64,000 bases of DNA, taken from positions 62,001 through 126,000 of the forward strand of contig JAQVXZ010000003.1 of assembly GCA_028708845.1 (NCBI GenBank), read 5' to 3'. This document shows, piece after piece, positions 9,588-18,595 of the stretch. The notes under the pieces are model-generated. The model did no database searches and was not told where the DNA came from. It saw only the letters and a list, made by a program, of their open reading frames with translations. Both the position numbers and the translations under genes were made by a program. The stretch is from Bacteroidales bacterium (lineage in GTDB: Bacteria; Bacteroidota; Bacteroidia; Bacteroidales; P3). Position 1 is the first letter of the stretch; the number at the start of each line of letters is the position of its first letter.

Positions 9588-10192
9588 ATGAGTACTTGAA
9601 TTCATGTTGCTATTTGTGAACCTTCCGACATTTTATATCTGGACTTGTTTCCATTCTTAAAAAGCTAAGCTCTCTTAATATTGATATATTTGAAATATCG
9701 AATCTTAATAATCTAAACCTTCTTGTTTTAAAGGCTAAACCAAATATTCCAATTATTAATCCTACTTATATTGGTTCTTTTTCCCTATCTGCTTTGAAGA
9801 AAGAAACCAAACTTCCTGAGCTTCTTTGTGTTGGTCTTCAAACTTCATTTCTGGATTTACAGCTTACCACACAATTTGATGATATTATTCATATCAATAA
9901 TAGTTCTGACGATATTAAAGAGAAACAGAATAAGTTAAGTAATCAGAAAATTTATTCGGACAAGAAAGAATTAAGTGGTAGGGAAAAAGAAATAATTATT
10001 TTGGTGGTAAAGGGGATGACTAATAAAGAAATTGCAAACAATCTCTGCCTTTCCATACATACTGTTATAACTCATAGAAGAAATATATCCTCTAAGCTAT
10101 AAATTCATAGCTCTGCTGGTTTAACAATTTATGCTATAACAAATAAATTGGTTGATATAAATGAGGTTAGGGATAGCGATTTAAAAGAATAG
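9588..10192 (+). pseudogene. Decayed LuxR-family response regulator
   Basis: An ATG at 9588 is followed by TGA at codon 4, then an in-phase stretch (HVAICEPSDILYLDL) resembling the start of a receiver-like domain. A shift of one base near 9655-9665 moves the frame, which then runs on through 9794. The C-terminal part is a clear LuxR-type helix-turn-helix: LSGREKEIIILVVKGMTNKE then IANNLCLSIHTVITHRRNI. A TAA at 10100-10102 interrupts it, and homologous sequence (IHSSAGLTIYAI) continues in frame to 10192. Three lesions make it a pseudogene. It was probably cotranscribed with the hemerythrin gene. Confidence 0.75.
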
Positions 10193-10201
10193 GGGTTTAT
10201 T

Positions 10202-11632
10202 CTATTTAAGAATTAGCTCAACTATATTTTCTACATGTTGAGTATGTGGGAACATATCCACTGGTTGGATTCTTCCTACTGTGTACTTTGCTGAAAGAAG
10301 TTCTACATCTCTTGCTTGAGTTGCAGGGTTGCAACTAATATATATTATTTTCTTTGCTTCAATTTCAAGTAATTGGTCAATAACTGATTTTGCCATACCA
10401 GCTCTTGGAGGGTCAGTGATAATTAAATCTGGCTTACCGTTCTTTTCAACAAAGTCTTGGTTAAGAACTTTTGCCATATCACCTGCATAGAAAACTGTAT
10501 TATCTAAGTTGTTTGCTTTTGAATTGACCTTTGCATCTTCAATTGCTTCATCAATATATTCAATTCCTACAACTTTCTTCGCGTAAGGAGCAACGAAATT
10601 AGCAATAGTTCCTGTTCCTGTGTATAGGTCGTAAACAATTTGATTTGCGTTAATATCTGCAAATTCAACTGCATTGGAATATAAAACAAAGGCTTGCTCG
10701 GAGTTAGTTTGATAGAAAGATTTAGGTCCTATCTTGAACTTTAACCTTTCTCTATCACCCCTAAATGAAGGCATATATTCAATAATATGGTCTTTCCCCT
10801 TATAACATATAATGTCTTGGTCAAAGAGAGTATCATTGAACTTTTGATTAATAGCATACATTAGGGATGTGATGTCAGGAAACTCATTTGCAATGGCGTC
10901 AAGCATTGGGAATATTTCATCAGATTCTTCTGCAAAAACAACTATTAACATAAGCTCATCCTCAAATGTAGAACGAACTATAATGTTTCTAAGTAAACCA
11001 AAGTGGTTCCTTATATCATAGTAGGTAAGGTTGTGTTTGTCGGAATAATCTCTAATGAAATTACGGATAAGGTTAGAAGGCTCTCTTTGAAGTGCACAAT
11101 AATCAATGTCGAGCACCTTATCAAAAAATCCTGCTACGTGAAAGCCAAAACCTCTTGGGAAGGAGTCTTTTTCAAGTGTCTGAATATCCTCATCGGTTAG
11201 CCAACGTTTGGTTGAGAAAGTGTATTCTAATTTATTACGATAGAAGAATTCGTTTTCTGAACCAATAATTTTCTTCGCTTTTGAACAATCAATATGTCCA
11301 ATTCTTTGAAGAGCATCAATTACTTGTTTGTTCTTGTAGAAAAGTTGGTCTTCATATTTCATTGTCTGCCACTTACAACCACCACATAATCCAAAGTGAG
11401 GGCATTTAGCCTCAACTCTCTTATCGGATAGTTTGTGGAAATTGATTGCTTTTGCCTGAGCAAAGTTTTTTTTCTTTTTAACTATTTGCACATCAACAAT
11501 ATCTCCTGGCACAACAAAAGGAATAAAGATAACAAGTTCATTATGTTTGGCAACAGAAGTACCTTCGCTTGAAGCGTCAATAACTTCTAAGTTCTCTATA
11601 ATCTCTTGTTTTCTTTCTCTCTTTTCTCTCAT
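10202..11632 (-). CDS. rlmD: 23S rRNA (uracil-5-)-methyltransferase RlmD family
   Basis: 476 residues. It methylates a specific uridine of 23S rRNA using S-adenosylmethionine. A TRAM RNA-binding domain occupies about residues 10-65. An iron-sulfur cluster motif follows with Cys 77, 83 and 86 (CPHFGLCGGC) and a fourth Cys in DIDYCALQ. The methyltransferase domain shows VYDLYTGTGTIANF and the catalytic Cys in ISCNPATQARD. RlmD and RlmCD-type paralogues differ in target base, so the exact uridine is not certain. It follows rpmH on the same strand after a hairpin. Confidence 0.9.
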   Translation of the reverse strand: MREKRERKQEIIENLEVIDASSEGTSVAKHNELVIFIPFVVPGDIVDVQIVKKKKNFAQAKAINFHKLSDKRVEAKCPHFGLCGGCKWQTMKYEDQLFYKNKQVIDALQRIGHIDCSKAKKIIGSENEFFYRNKLEYTFSTKRWLTDEDIQTLEKDSFPRGFGFHVAGFFDKVLDIDYCALQREPSNLIRNFIRDYSDKHNLTYYDIRNHFGLLRNIIVRSTFEDELMLIVVFAEESDEIFPMLDAIANEFPDITSLMYAINQKFNDTLFDQDIICYKGKDHIIEYMPSFRGDRERLKFKIGPKSFYQTNSEQAFVLYSNAVEFADINANQIVYDLYTGTGTIANFVAPYAKKVVGIEYIDEAIEDAKVNSKANNLDNTVFYAGDMAKVLNQDFVEKNGKPDLIITDPPRAGMAKSVIDQLLEIEAKKIIYISCNPATQARDVELLSAKYTVGRIQPVDMFPHTQHVENIVELILK

Positions 11633-11662
11633 TTACCAGAAATAATCATTGAATTGAAATAA

Positions 11663-11704
11663 AAAAGAAGCATTGATTGTTTTTGAATAAACAATGCTTC
11701 TTTT
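11663..11704 (-). terminator. Intrinsic terminator after rpmH
   Basis: AAAAGAAGCATTG (11663-11675) pairs with CAATGCTTCTTTT (11692-11704), with A and T tracts on both sides. It lies between the rpmH stop and the rlmD start and should end the short rpmH transcript. Confidence 0.8.
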
Positions 11705-11730
11705 AGTATCTCTAATTAAAAGAATAAATT

Positions 11731-11877
11731 CTATTTTTCGCTAGAAACAGATAAGCTTTTTCTTCCGTTACGACGACGGTTAGCTAATACCCTACGACCG
11801 TTAGCTGTAGACATTCTTTCTCTGAATCCGTGCTTATTTAATCTTTTTCTGCGTGAAGGTTGGTATGTTCTTTTCAT
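11731..11877 (-). CDS. rpmH: 50S ribosomal protein L34
   Basis: 48 residues, basic, with the L34 signature [18 protein letters not shown] and [13 protein letters not shown]. It is a structural component of the large ribosomal subunit. The open frame extends upstream to 11976, but the conserved L34 N-terminus begins at ATG 11877, so the shorter form is used. The C-terminal tail after RRNGRKSL is slightly longer than in Escherichia coli. Confidence 0.96.
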   Translation of the reverse strand: MKRTYQPSRRKRLNKHGFRERMSTANGRRVLANRRRNGRKSLSVSSEK

Positions 11878-11967
11878 CTTATTTTCATTTTTTTCAGAGT
11901 GCAAAAGTACAATAATTATTTTTAATAACAAATATAATAGCATAATTTTTTCTTTTCTTGCTTTCTT

Positions 11968-11999
11968 TTTGAGCATTTAGAAAGTTTAATTTATATTTG
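11968..11999 (+). promoter_or_regulatory. Promoter for the TPR protein and secG unit
   Basis: TTTG at 11968-11971 and TATATTTG at 11992-11999, with a 20-bp spacer, fit the Bacteroidota consensus. The predicted start lies about 45 bp upstream of the ATG at 12051. Confidence 0.65.
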
Positions 12000-12050
12000 C
12001 AGATTCAAACTCGTGTTAATATTAAAAGGAGAATACTCTAAACGATAATT

Positions 12051-12740
12051 ATGGATACAGCTTTTATAAATAAATTAATGACAATTAGGGATGATGATTA
12101 TGATGGACAAACACATCTTTCATTGTCTCGAACAATTGAAAAGTATCCATATTTTTCCTTACTTTATTATTATTACGCAAAAGGAGCAAAGAACCTTTCT
12201 ATAAGTTTCAACGAAAATCTAGCTCTAGCCTCTGCCTATTCGCCCGACAGAAAGCGTTTGAAAGAGTTTTTAGAAACAAAGACATCCTATCCTTATACTA
12301 CAGATAATCCCCAACCCACCAGTATGGATAAGATTAATGCTAAGATTGAAGAATTGAAAAAACTTTATTCTAACGATTTATCTAAACAAAAGAAAATTGA
12401 CGAAAGACATGATATTATAAAAGAAATTGATTCATATACAGAGCCAGAACTCTCATCTAATCCTACAAAAGAAGAGTTAATTGAAAGGTTTTTAAAGATA
12501 GAAAACCCTAAGGTTAATAGTTTAGAAAAGGTAAAAGATAATAATAGCGTTAATGAAGTGGGAAGTACAAACGATATTGATGAGCTTGAAATTGTCACAG
12601 AAACAATGGCAAAAGTATATTTAAAACAAGGTCATACTGATAAGGCTATCAAAATTTATAAACAATTAATTTTGGCTAATCCAGAAAAAAGTATTTACTT
12701 TGCAAATCAAATTAAAAATATAGAAGAAAAAAATAAGTAA
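12051..12740 (+). CDS. TPR-like protein upstream of secG
   Basis: 229 residues, no signal peptide, rich in Lys, Glu and Asn. The N-terminal 90 residues (TIEKYPYFSLLYYYYAKGA) form helical hairpins and the middle is low-complexity and charged. The end (ETMAKVYLKQGHTDKAIKIY) is a single clear tetratricopeptide repeat. The gene is commonly found just before secG in Bacteroidota. It is probably cytoplasmic or membrane-associated; its partner is unknown. It is followed by secG after 14 bp, so the two are likely cotranscribed. Confidence 0.75.
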   Translation: MDTAFINKLMTIRDDDYDGQTHLSLSRTIEKYPYFSLLYYYYAKGAKNLSISFNENLALASAYSPDRKRLKEFLETKTSYPYTTDNPQPTSMDKINAKIEELKKLYSNDLSKQKKIDERHDIIKEIDSYTEPELSSNPTKEELIERFLKIENPKVNSLEKVKDNNSVNEVGSTNDIDELEIVTETMAKVYLKQGHTDKAIKIYKQLILANPEKSIYFANQIKNIEEKNK

Positions 12741-12754
12741 AAAACAAAGACATT

Positions 12755-13084
12755 ATGTTCGTAGTTATTTCAGTTTTAATATTAATTGTATGTTTGTTCT
12801 TAGCTTTAATAGTACTAGTTCAAAATAGCAAAGGAGGAGGTTTGGCAGCAAATTTCCAGTCTCAAAGTCAAATAATGGGAGTTAGAAAAACAGCTGACTT
12901 TCTTGAAAAAGCATCTTGGGGCTTAGCTGTAGCACTTTTAGTACTATGCCTTGCAGCATCAGCATTTATGCCTGGTAGAAACTTAGGGGTCAATACAGGA
13001 ACAGAGTTAAACCCAAATGCGGTTAAAACAACTATGCCAGCTCCTGCACCAGCTCCAAATCAGGCGCCAGCACCGATACAATAA
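12755..13084 (+). CDS. secG: Preprotein translocase subunit SecG
   Basis: 109 residues: two membrane helices (about residues 1-22 and 52-72) separated by the conserved NSKGGGLAANF loop. SecG associates with SecYE in the inner membrane and assists SecA-driven export. The C-terminal tail is an Ala-Pro-rich stretch ending in repeated PAPAP units, common in Bacteroidota SecG. It precedes groES-groEL, but a terminator lies between. Confidence 0.93.
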   Translation: MFVVISVLILIVCLFLALIVLVQNSKGGGLAANFQSQSQIMGVRKTADFLEKASWGLAVALLVLCLAASAFMPGRNLGVNTGTELNPNAVKTTMPAPAPAPNQAPAPIQ

Positions 13085-13117
13085 ATTAATAATTTATTTT
13101 TTCATAATTTGGTTTTT

Positions 13118-13153
13118 AAAAGAGTCATCAATGTATTTGATGGCTCTTTTTTT
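13118..13153 (+). terminator. Intrinsic terminator after secG
   Basis: AAAAGAGTCATCAA pairs with TTGATGGCTCTTTT around a short loop, followed by a run of seven or more T. It separates the secG unit from groES. Confidence 0.85.
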
Positions 13154-13304
13154 GTGTCATTAAATTTGACTTTCTTTCTGACGTTTTGTCATATTGCCTA
13201 AGTAGAAATTACTATGGCACATTTTTTTGTAATACACAGATCGAGACAATTTAATGGAACTATAGAAAAATAAATAATTAATAACTTAAAAAACAAAAAG
13301 AATT

Positions 13305-13583
13305 ATGGAAATGATTAATGTAAAACCTTTAGCTGATAGAGTGTTAGTTAAACCAGCAGAAGTAGAAACAAAAACCGCAGCAGGAATAATTATACCTGAC
13401 ACTGCAAAGGAAAAACCTGTAAGAGGCGAAGTAGTTGCAATTGGTCAAGGAAAGAAAGACGAACCAATGACAGTAAAAGTTGGAGATCTAGTTCTTTACG
13501 GAAAATATTCAGGAACAGAAATAAGCATTGAAGGAGAAGATTATTTAATAATGAGAGAAAGCGATATTTACGCTGTCCTTTAA
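13305..13583 (+). CDS. groES: Co-chaperonin GroES
   Basis: 92 residues from ATG 13305, or 90 from the in-frame ATG at 13311, which matches the usual family start ([13 protein letters not shown]). It forms the heptameric lid of the GroEL folding chamber. The mobile-loop and roof segments are present: [14 protein letters not shown] and the [17 protein letters not shown]-terminus. It is 44 bp upstream of groEL on the same strand. I see no CIRCE element upstream. Confidence 0.96.
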   Translation: MEMINVKPLADRVLVKPAEVETKTAAGIIIPDTAKEKPVRGEVVAIGQGKKDEPMTVKVGDLVLYGKYSGTEISIEGEDYLIMRESDIYAVL

Positions 13584-13627
13584 TTAAGAAAAGAAACTAA
13601 TTTATTAACTTAAAAACATATAATACT

Positions 13628-15262
13628 ATGGCAAAAGATATTTTATATAATGTAGAGGCTCGTGAACAATTACGTTTGGGAGTTGATGCTTTGGCAAATG
13701 CAGTAAAGGTAACCTTAGGACCTAAGGGAAGAAACGTTTTGATTGATAAGAAATTTGGTGCTCCACATATTACAAAAGACGGAGTAACTGTTGCAAAGGA
13801 AATTGAACTAGTTGATCCAATACAAAACATGGGAGCTCAACTTGTTAAAGAAGTTGCATCAAAAACAGCCGACCAAGCAGGAGACGGAACAACAACAGCA
13901 ACAGTTCTTGCACAAGCAATTGTTAATGCAGGAATAAAGAATGTTACAGCAGGAGCTAATCCAATGGATCTTAAACGTGGAATAGACAAAGCAGTAAGAG
14001 TTGTTATTGAAGACCTTAAAAAACAATCACGTGAAATTGGTGATGCAAAAGAAAAGATAGAACAAGTTGCAACAGTATCTGCTAATAATGATTCTTTTAT
14101 TGGTAAGAAAATTGCTGAGGCAATGGAAAGAGTAAAGAAAGAAGGAGTTATTACGATTGAAGAGGCAAAAGGTGTTGAAACAGAAGTTAAGATTGTTGAA
14201 GGAATGCAATTCGATAGAGGATATCTTTCACCATATTTTGTTACTGACACAGAAAAAATGGAAGTTGTTTACGAAAATCCATTTATCTTAATCTACGATA
14301 AGAAGATTTCTAATATGAAGGAATTCCTTCCTGTTCTTGAAAAAGTTGTTCAAACAGGACGTCCTTTATTAATTATTGCTGAAGACCTAGACGGAGAAGC
14401 AATAGCAACATTAATTGTTAACCGTTTGAGAGGGAACTTAAAGATAGTTGCAGTTAAGGCTCCTGGCTTTGGCGATAGAAGAAAAGAAATGCTTGAAGAC
14501 ATTGCAATACTTACAGGTGGAGTTGTTATATCTGAAGAAAAAGGATATAAATTAGAAGACACATCACTTGAAATGTTAGGCTCTGCAGACAAAGTAACTA
14601 TCGACAAAGACAATACAACAATTGTTTCAGGTCATGGTGAAAAGCCAATGATTGAAGCAAGAGTAAACCAAATTAAAGCTCAAATTGAAAAAACAACATC
14701 AGATTACGATAGAGAAAAACTTCAAGAACGCTTAGCTAAGTTAGCAGGTGGTGTTGCAGTTATTTATGTTGGAGCAGCATCAGAAGTTGAAATGAAAGAG
14801 AAGAAAGACCGTTTCGATGATGCACTACACGCAACAAGAGCAGCAATTGAAGAAGGAATTATTCCTGGTGGTGGAGTTGGATACCTTAGAGCAATTAAAG
14901 CATTAGAAGGCTTAGAAGCAGATAATGAAGATGAAAAGACAGGAATTCAAATCGTTCGCCGTTCACTAGAGGAACCACTTCGTCAAATTGTTGAAAATGC
15001 AGGCTTAGAAGGAAGCGTTATTGTAAACAAGGTTAAAGAACTAAAGGGCGATAATGGATTTAATGCAAGAACAGAAGTATATGAAGACTTACATAAATCA
15101 GGAGTAATTGATCCTACAAAGGTTGCTCGTGTAGCTCTTGAAAATGCAGCTTCAATTGCAAGTATGATTTTAACTACAGAATGCGTATTATCAGAAGTTA
15201 AAGAAGAGATGCCACAAATGCCACAATCTCCAGGAATGGGCGGTATGGGCGGAATGTATTAA
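13628..15262 (+). CDS. groEL: Chaperonin GroEL
   Basis: 544 residues, full length. It forms the double-ring ATP-driven folding chamber with GroES. Hallmarks: [15 protein letters not shown], the ATP-binding [27 protein letters not shown], and the Gly-Met-rich tail GGMGGMY. Codons here are strongly biased to a few A-ending triplets, as expected for a highly expressed gene. The antisense open frames over it are by-products of this composition. Confidence 0.98.
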   Translation: MAKDILYNVEAREQLRLGVDALANAVKVTLGPKGRNVLIDKKFGAPHITKDGVTVAKEIELVDPIQNMGAQLVKEVASKTADQAGDGTTTATVLAQAIVNAGIKNVTAGANPMDLKRGIDKAVRVVIEDLKKQSREIGDAKEKIEQVATVSANNDSFIGKKIAEAMERVKKEGVITIEEAKGVETEVKIVEGMQFDRGYLSPYFVTDTEKMEVVYENPFILIYDKKISNMKEFLPVLEKVVQTGRPLLIIAEDLDGEAIATLIVNRLRGNLKIVAVKAPGFGDRRKEMLEDIAILTGGVVISEEKGYKLEDTSLEMLGSADKVTIDKDNTTIVSGHGEKPMIEARVNQIKAQIEKTTSDYDREKLQERLAKLAGGVAVIYVGAASEVEMKEKKDRFDDALHATRAAIEEGIIPGGGVGYLRAIKALEGLEADNEDEKTGIQIVRRSLEEPLRQIVENAGLEGSVIVNKVKELKGDNGFNARTEVYEDLHKSGVIDPTKVARVALENAASIASMILTTECVLSEVKEEMPQMPQSPGMGGMGGMY

Positions 15263-15285
15263 TAAATAATTTTCTCATTCAATTA

Positions 15286-15315
15286 GCCTCCTTAATAAAG
15301 GGAGGCTTTTTTTTA
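15286..15315 (+). terminator. Intrinsic terminator after groEL
   Basis: AGCCTCC pairs with GGGAGGCT around TTAATAAA and is followed by eight T. It ends the groES-groEL transcript. Confidence 0.88.
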
Positions 15316-15380
15316 TTCCTTAATAAAGAAAAATTAATATCTTTGCACACTAAGAAACTAATAAAAAAACAAAATACGAT

Positions 15381-15878
15381 ATGATACAAAGAATTCAAAC
15401 ACTATGGTTAGCATTTGTAATATTAATAACAGTTGCAACATTCTTCTTCCCAATTGTTGATTTTAGCTTCAGTTTCAAATCAATGAACACTATACAACAA
15501 TATGGACTAATGAAACCAGATTCGAGTCCTGATAGTCTTCAGTTTATTCAAACAACACCAGCATGGAGCTTAATATTTATGCAAATTGGAGTAGCTCTAA
15601 TAGCATTAATAGCAATATTCCTATATAAGAATAGACAATTACAAGTGAAATTTGTAGCTAGTGGATTATTGTTAGTAACAATATACGTAGCTTTCTTGTT
15701 GTTTTTTAAAATAGATGGACTAGAAAAACAAATAGCTGCATTATATTCTACACCTGTTGTGAACTATAATAAAATATCTATATCATTCCCAATTCTTCAA
15801 CTCCTATTGTTTATCTTAGCTCAAAGGGCAATAAGAAAAGATGATAGAATTGTACGTTCGTCTGATAGATTAAGATAG
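15381..15878 (+). CDS. DUF4293 family membrane protein
   Basis: 165 residues with four predicted membrane helices. The family signature is the N-terminal MIQRIQTLWLAFV and the C-terminal tail ending RAIRKDDRIVRSSDRLR, typical of DUF4293 proteins found throughout Bacteroidota. Function is unknown. A TATCTTTG box at 15338-15345 is a plausible promoter element. It is convergent with the outer-membrane barrel gene, with only 4 bp between the stops. Confidence 0.85.
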   Translation: MIQRIQTLWLAFVILITVATFFFPIVDFSFSFKSMNTIQQYGLMKPDSSPDSLQFIQTTPAWSLIFMQIGVALIALIAIFLYKNRQLQVKFVASGLLLVTIYVAFLLFFKIDGLEKQIAALYSTPVVNYNKISISFPILQLLLFILAQRAIRKDDRIVRSSDRLR

Positions 15879-15882
15879 GAAT

Positions 15883-16713
15883 TTAGAAAGTATAGCACTT
15901 AGCTCTGTGAGGGATTTTTGCTGTAACCATAAATCCAAAAAATTGATACCAATCTTTTGTTTCTGGGTTTCCACGCATTGAACCTGTTGGGTTATATGTG
16001 TTTTCTAATATTTCGTTTGTTCTGTCAGATGCTGATAGTCCAAGTTCTCCACTCCATTCCAATAAGGTTGCTCTATCAACATAATCTTTGCTTACATCAT
16101 CAATATAGTCAGTAAATGTTTTTCTTAAGCCCCATTCAAAGCCAATAGAAATAAACTTATTTACACTAAACTTAACACCTAGTCCAAATGGAATGCTAAT
16201 TTGCGTTAGAGAATAAGGAGAATCAAACCCTTCCATTCCTTGTCCTTCAGTTGTAAGTGGTTTTAGTTCCACATACTCTGTTAGATTAGTTATCCTGTTT
16301 TCAATTAAGGCTTTTGGATTCATGAAAAACACTCCAATACCTCCAAAAATATAAGGACTTAGTCTATGTTTCCTACTTCCAATTTGGTAATCGAAAAAGT
16401 TAAACTCACAAATTGCAGATATCTCATTGATTTTTGACTCAAAACTAAGGTTTCTTATATTATCAAAATCCATATCATTTGCAGCAACAGAACCAAAAAG
16501 AAAGTTCCCTCTCACAGCCCAGCGTGGATTAATATTATATCTATATATTGCTCCCACCATTAGCTTAGTGTTGTAGAAATTATACTTAGGATTAATATCC
16601 CCAATATAGTTTCCTCCACCAACAATTATTCCAAAATCTGATTTCTCAATAAATTGTGCGTTTGCATTATACGACAATAGGCCTAACAGGGCTATAATAA
16701 AATATTTTTTCAT
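15883..16713 (-). CDS. Outer-membrane beta-barrel protein, DUF6089-like
   Basis: 276 residues with a signal peptide (cut near NANA-QF). The mature part has alternating beta-strands typical of a small outer-membrane barrel: GIIVGGGNYIGDINPKYNF, AIYRYNINPRWAVRGNFLFG and a terminal Phe after KCYT. This pattern matches the DUF6089/type IX-associated barrel family of Bacteroidota. It is likely an integral outer-membrane protein; no cargo can be assigned. Its start is about 50 bp from the stop of the phosphoesterase gene on the same strand. Confidence 0.78.
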   Translation of the reverse strand: MKKYFIIALLGLLSYNANAQFIEKSDFGIIVGGGNYIGDINPKYNFYNTKLMVGAIYRYNINPRWAVRGNFLFGSVAANDMDFDNIRNLSFESKINEISAICEFNFFDYQIGSRKHRLSPYIFGGIGVFFMNPKALIENRITNLTEYVELKPLTTEGQGMEGFDSPYSLTQISIPFGLGVKFSVNKFISIGFEWGLRKTFTDYIDDVSKDYVDRATLLEWSGELGLSASDRTNEILENTYNPTGSMRGNPETKDWYQFFGFMVTAKIPHRAKCYTF

Positions 16714-16766
16714 TTGATTTTCTTGTTATTTAATGCAAAAGTAATAAAATTAATTCAAACCAAACG

Positions 16767-17270
16767 CTAAGAGTATTTCTCATATTCCAAAATCTCTAAA
16801 TCTTTTGGCTTACCTTCTTCAATATTAAAGCGTATCATGGTGCAGACATTATGAAAACCATAATTGCCTGAAGCCCCTGGGTTCATATGAAGTAGGTTAA
16901 GGTCGTGGTCGAAAATAACTTTAAGTATATGACTATGACCTGATATAAAAATATTTGGTTTCTCCTTTACAAGCATTTCCTTTATTCCTTTTTCATAGTG
17001 TTTTGGATAGCCACCAATATGAGTCATCATTATTTTCACTCCCTCAATCTCAAAGGTTTCTATCCTTTTTGCTTCTGAGTAAATTTCATAACCATCAACA
17101 TTTCCATAAACTGCAATTGTTGGTTTGAAATGTTTCAGCTCTTCCAAAACATCTCTTGTGCCAATATCGCCAGCATGTAATATAATATCCACATCCTTAA
17201 AGAAAGTATAAACTTGTTTTGGCACCATGCCATGAGTGTCGGAGAGTAGACCAATTCTTTTCATTTTCAA
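16767..17270 (-). CDS. YfcE/MJ0936-type metallophosphoesterase
   Basis: 167 residues. Calcineurin-like phosphoesterase motifs in order: LLSDTHG (metal ligands Asp and His), HAGDIG, YGNVDG, THIGGYP and SGHSH. These bind two metal ions and hydrolyse phosphodiesters or phosphoanhydrides. The physiological substrate is not determined for most members. An in-frame ATG at 17264 (MKRIGLLSDTHG) is an equally good start. It is divergent from the EamA gene across the 22-bp repeat array. Confidence 0.9.
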   Translation of the reverse strand: MKMKRIGLLSDTHGMVPKQVYTFFKDVDIILHAGDIGTRDVLEELKHFKPTIAVYGNVDGYEIYSEAKRIETFEIEGVKIMMTHIGGYPKHYEKGIKEMLVKEKPNIFISGHSHILKVIFDHDLNLLHMNPGASGNYGFHNVCTMIRFNIEEGKPKDLEILEYEKYS

Positions 17271-17376
17271 AATAATATTCTAATTAAGTTTTGCAAAGTA
17301 AAGCATAAAATTTAATTTTCTTCATATTAAAAAACTATAATCAAGAAAGAAATTTCTATCTCTTTGATTCATTTCA

Positions 17377-17486
17377 CTAAGATGTACATCTAAAATTGCT
17401 AAGATGTACATCACAGCGTGCTAAGATGTACATCGGAGTAAGCTAAGATGTACATCACAGTAATCTAAGATGTACATCACAGCAAA
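17377..17486. repeat. Five exact-period 22-bp repeats with palindromic core
   Basis: CTAAGATGTACATC occurs at 17377, 17399, 17421, 17443 and 17465, exactly 22 bp apart. The core GATGTACATC is a perfect 10-bp palindrome. The 8 bp between cores vary (for example ACAGCGTG, GGAGTAAG). Two DNA turns per unit puts all cores on one face of the helix, as for a cooperative dimeric binding protein. It occupies the intergenic region between two divergent genes, with ATTCTTTGAT-type sequence on both sides. Confidence 0.9.
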
Positions 17487-17635
17487 ATGATTCTTTGATC
17501 TAATAATTTTTTACTTTGATTTATCAAAATGATTCTTTGAATCAGTAAGTTAGTACTTTGTTTTAAGAAAAACTCTACTTAACAAACATCTTTGCGTTTT
17601 TTTTCGGATATTTGCATATTAATATTATCATTTAT

Positions 17636-18595
17636 ATGAATCAAAAGATTTACGCTTACATTGCTATCTTCTTCTCCATGTTGTTTTGGGGAATGAGCTT
17701 TATTTGGACAAAGGACTTACTTAATGCTGGTTTCACACCAATAATCATTATAACCCTAAGGGTATTTATTTCAGCTATACTCTTATTTACTATTTTTAAA
17801 CTTGCTGGAAAGCTCGATAAAATAGATAAAAAGGACTATAAACTCTTTTTGATGCTTGCTTTCTTCGAGCCTTTCCTCTATTTCTTTGGGGAAAACTGGG
17901 GACTTCAATTTCTTGATGCAAGCCTAGGTTCAATAATCATTTCAACTATTCCTGTTTTTGTACCTTTCTTAATGTATTTCTTTCACAAGGAGGCTCTACG
18001 TTGGCAGATAGTTTTAGGTGTATTTCTTACAATAATAGGTCTTGGAGTAATGACAATTTCTCCTGATTTGAGTTTTAATGTAAGTGGCAAAGGAATTGCT
18101 CTAATGTTTTTGGCAGTCTTTTCAGCCTGTGGTTATAGTGTTGTTTTGTTTAAAGTCATTCAAAAATATGAAGCAATTACAATAACTACCACTCAAAACA
18201 TAATAGGAGCAATATATTATATACCTCTTTTCTTTATATTTGAATTTAAAACTTTTAAAACTCTAAGCTTTGGTTTTGAAACTCTTTATCCTATATTTGC
18301 ACTTGCAATTCTTTGTTCCTCAATTGCTTTTATATGTTATTCTTATTCAGCCAAACGTCTTTCAATATCCAAAACAACAGTCTTTACTAATGCCGTTCCT
18401 ATTGTAACTATAATATTTGTTGTAATTTTGGGAAAAGAAATATTGACATTAAGTAAGGTTTTAGGTATAATCATCGTTATAATAGGAGTGTTCCTAAGTC
18501 AAATTGATTTTAAGAAAAGAAATATTAAAAGAAGATATTATGCAAGTAAAAATAGGGTTAGTGCAAAAGTCCTGCCAGGAATCCAAGGAAAATAA
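17636..18595 (+). CDS. EamA/DMT-superfamily transporter
   Basis: 319 residues from the ATG at 17636, with ten helices in two EamA repeats. Start of repeat one: FFSMLFWGMSFIWTKDLLNAGF; the second repeat ends near LGIIIVIIGVFLSQID. The open frame extends upstream to 17612, but the hydrophobic N-terminus begins after MNQKIYAY. The 3' end overlaps aguB by 56 bp, so the two are probably translationally coupled. A role in polyamine or amine export is suggested only by this overlap. Confidence 0.82.
   Translation: MNQKIYAYIAIFFSMLFWGMSFIWTKDLLNAGFTPIIIITLRVFISAILLFTIFKLAGKLDKIDKKDYKLFLMLAFFEPFLYFFGENWGLQFLDASLGSIIISTIPVFVPFLMYFFHKEALRWQIVLGVFLTIIGLGVMTISPDLSFNVSGKGIALMFLAVFSACGYSVVLFKVIQKYEAITITTTQNIIGAIYYIPLFFIFEFKTFKTLSFGFETLYPIFALAILCSSIAFICYSYSAKRLSISKTTVFTNAVPIVTIIFVVILGKEILTLSKVLGIIIVIIGVFLSQIDFKKRNIKRRYYASKNRVSAKVLPGIQGK

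Noticed and set aside
9597-9599. TGA in the LuxR remnant as selenocysteine or recoded codon
   Set aside because: No other gene in the window uses in-frame TGA, and the gene has further lesions including TAA.
13597-14613. Antisense ORFs across groEL
   Set aside because: Composition of the highly biased groEL codons keeps antisense frames open; their products are Ser/Phe-rich and unlike any family.
17377-17486. CRISPR array
   Set aside because: The repeated part is 14 bp with 8-bp gaps, far too short for repeats and spacers, and no cas gene is present.
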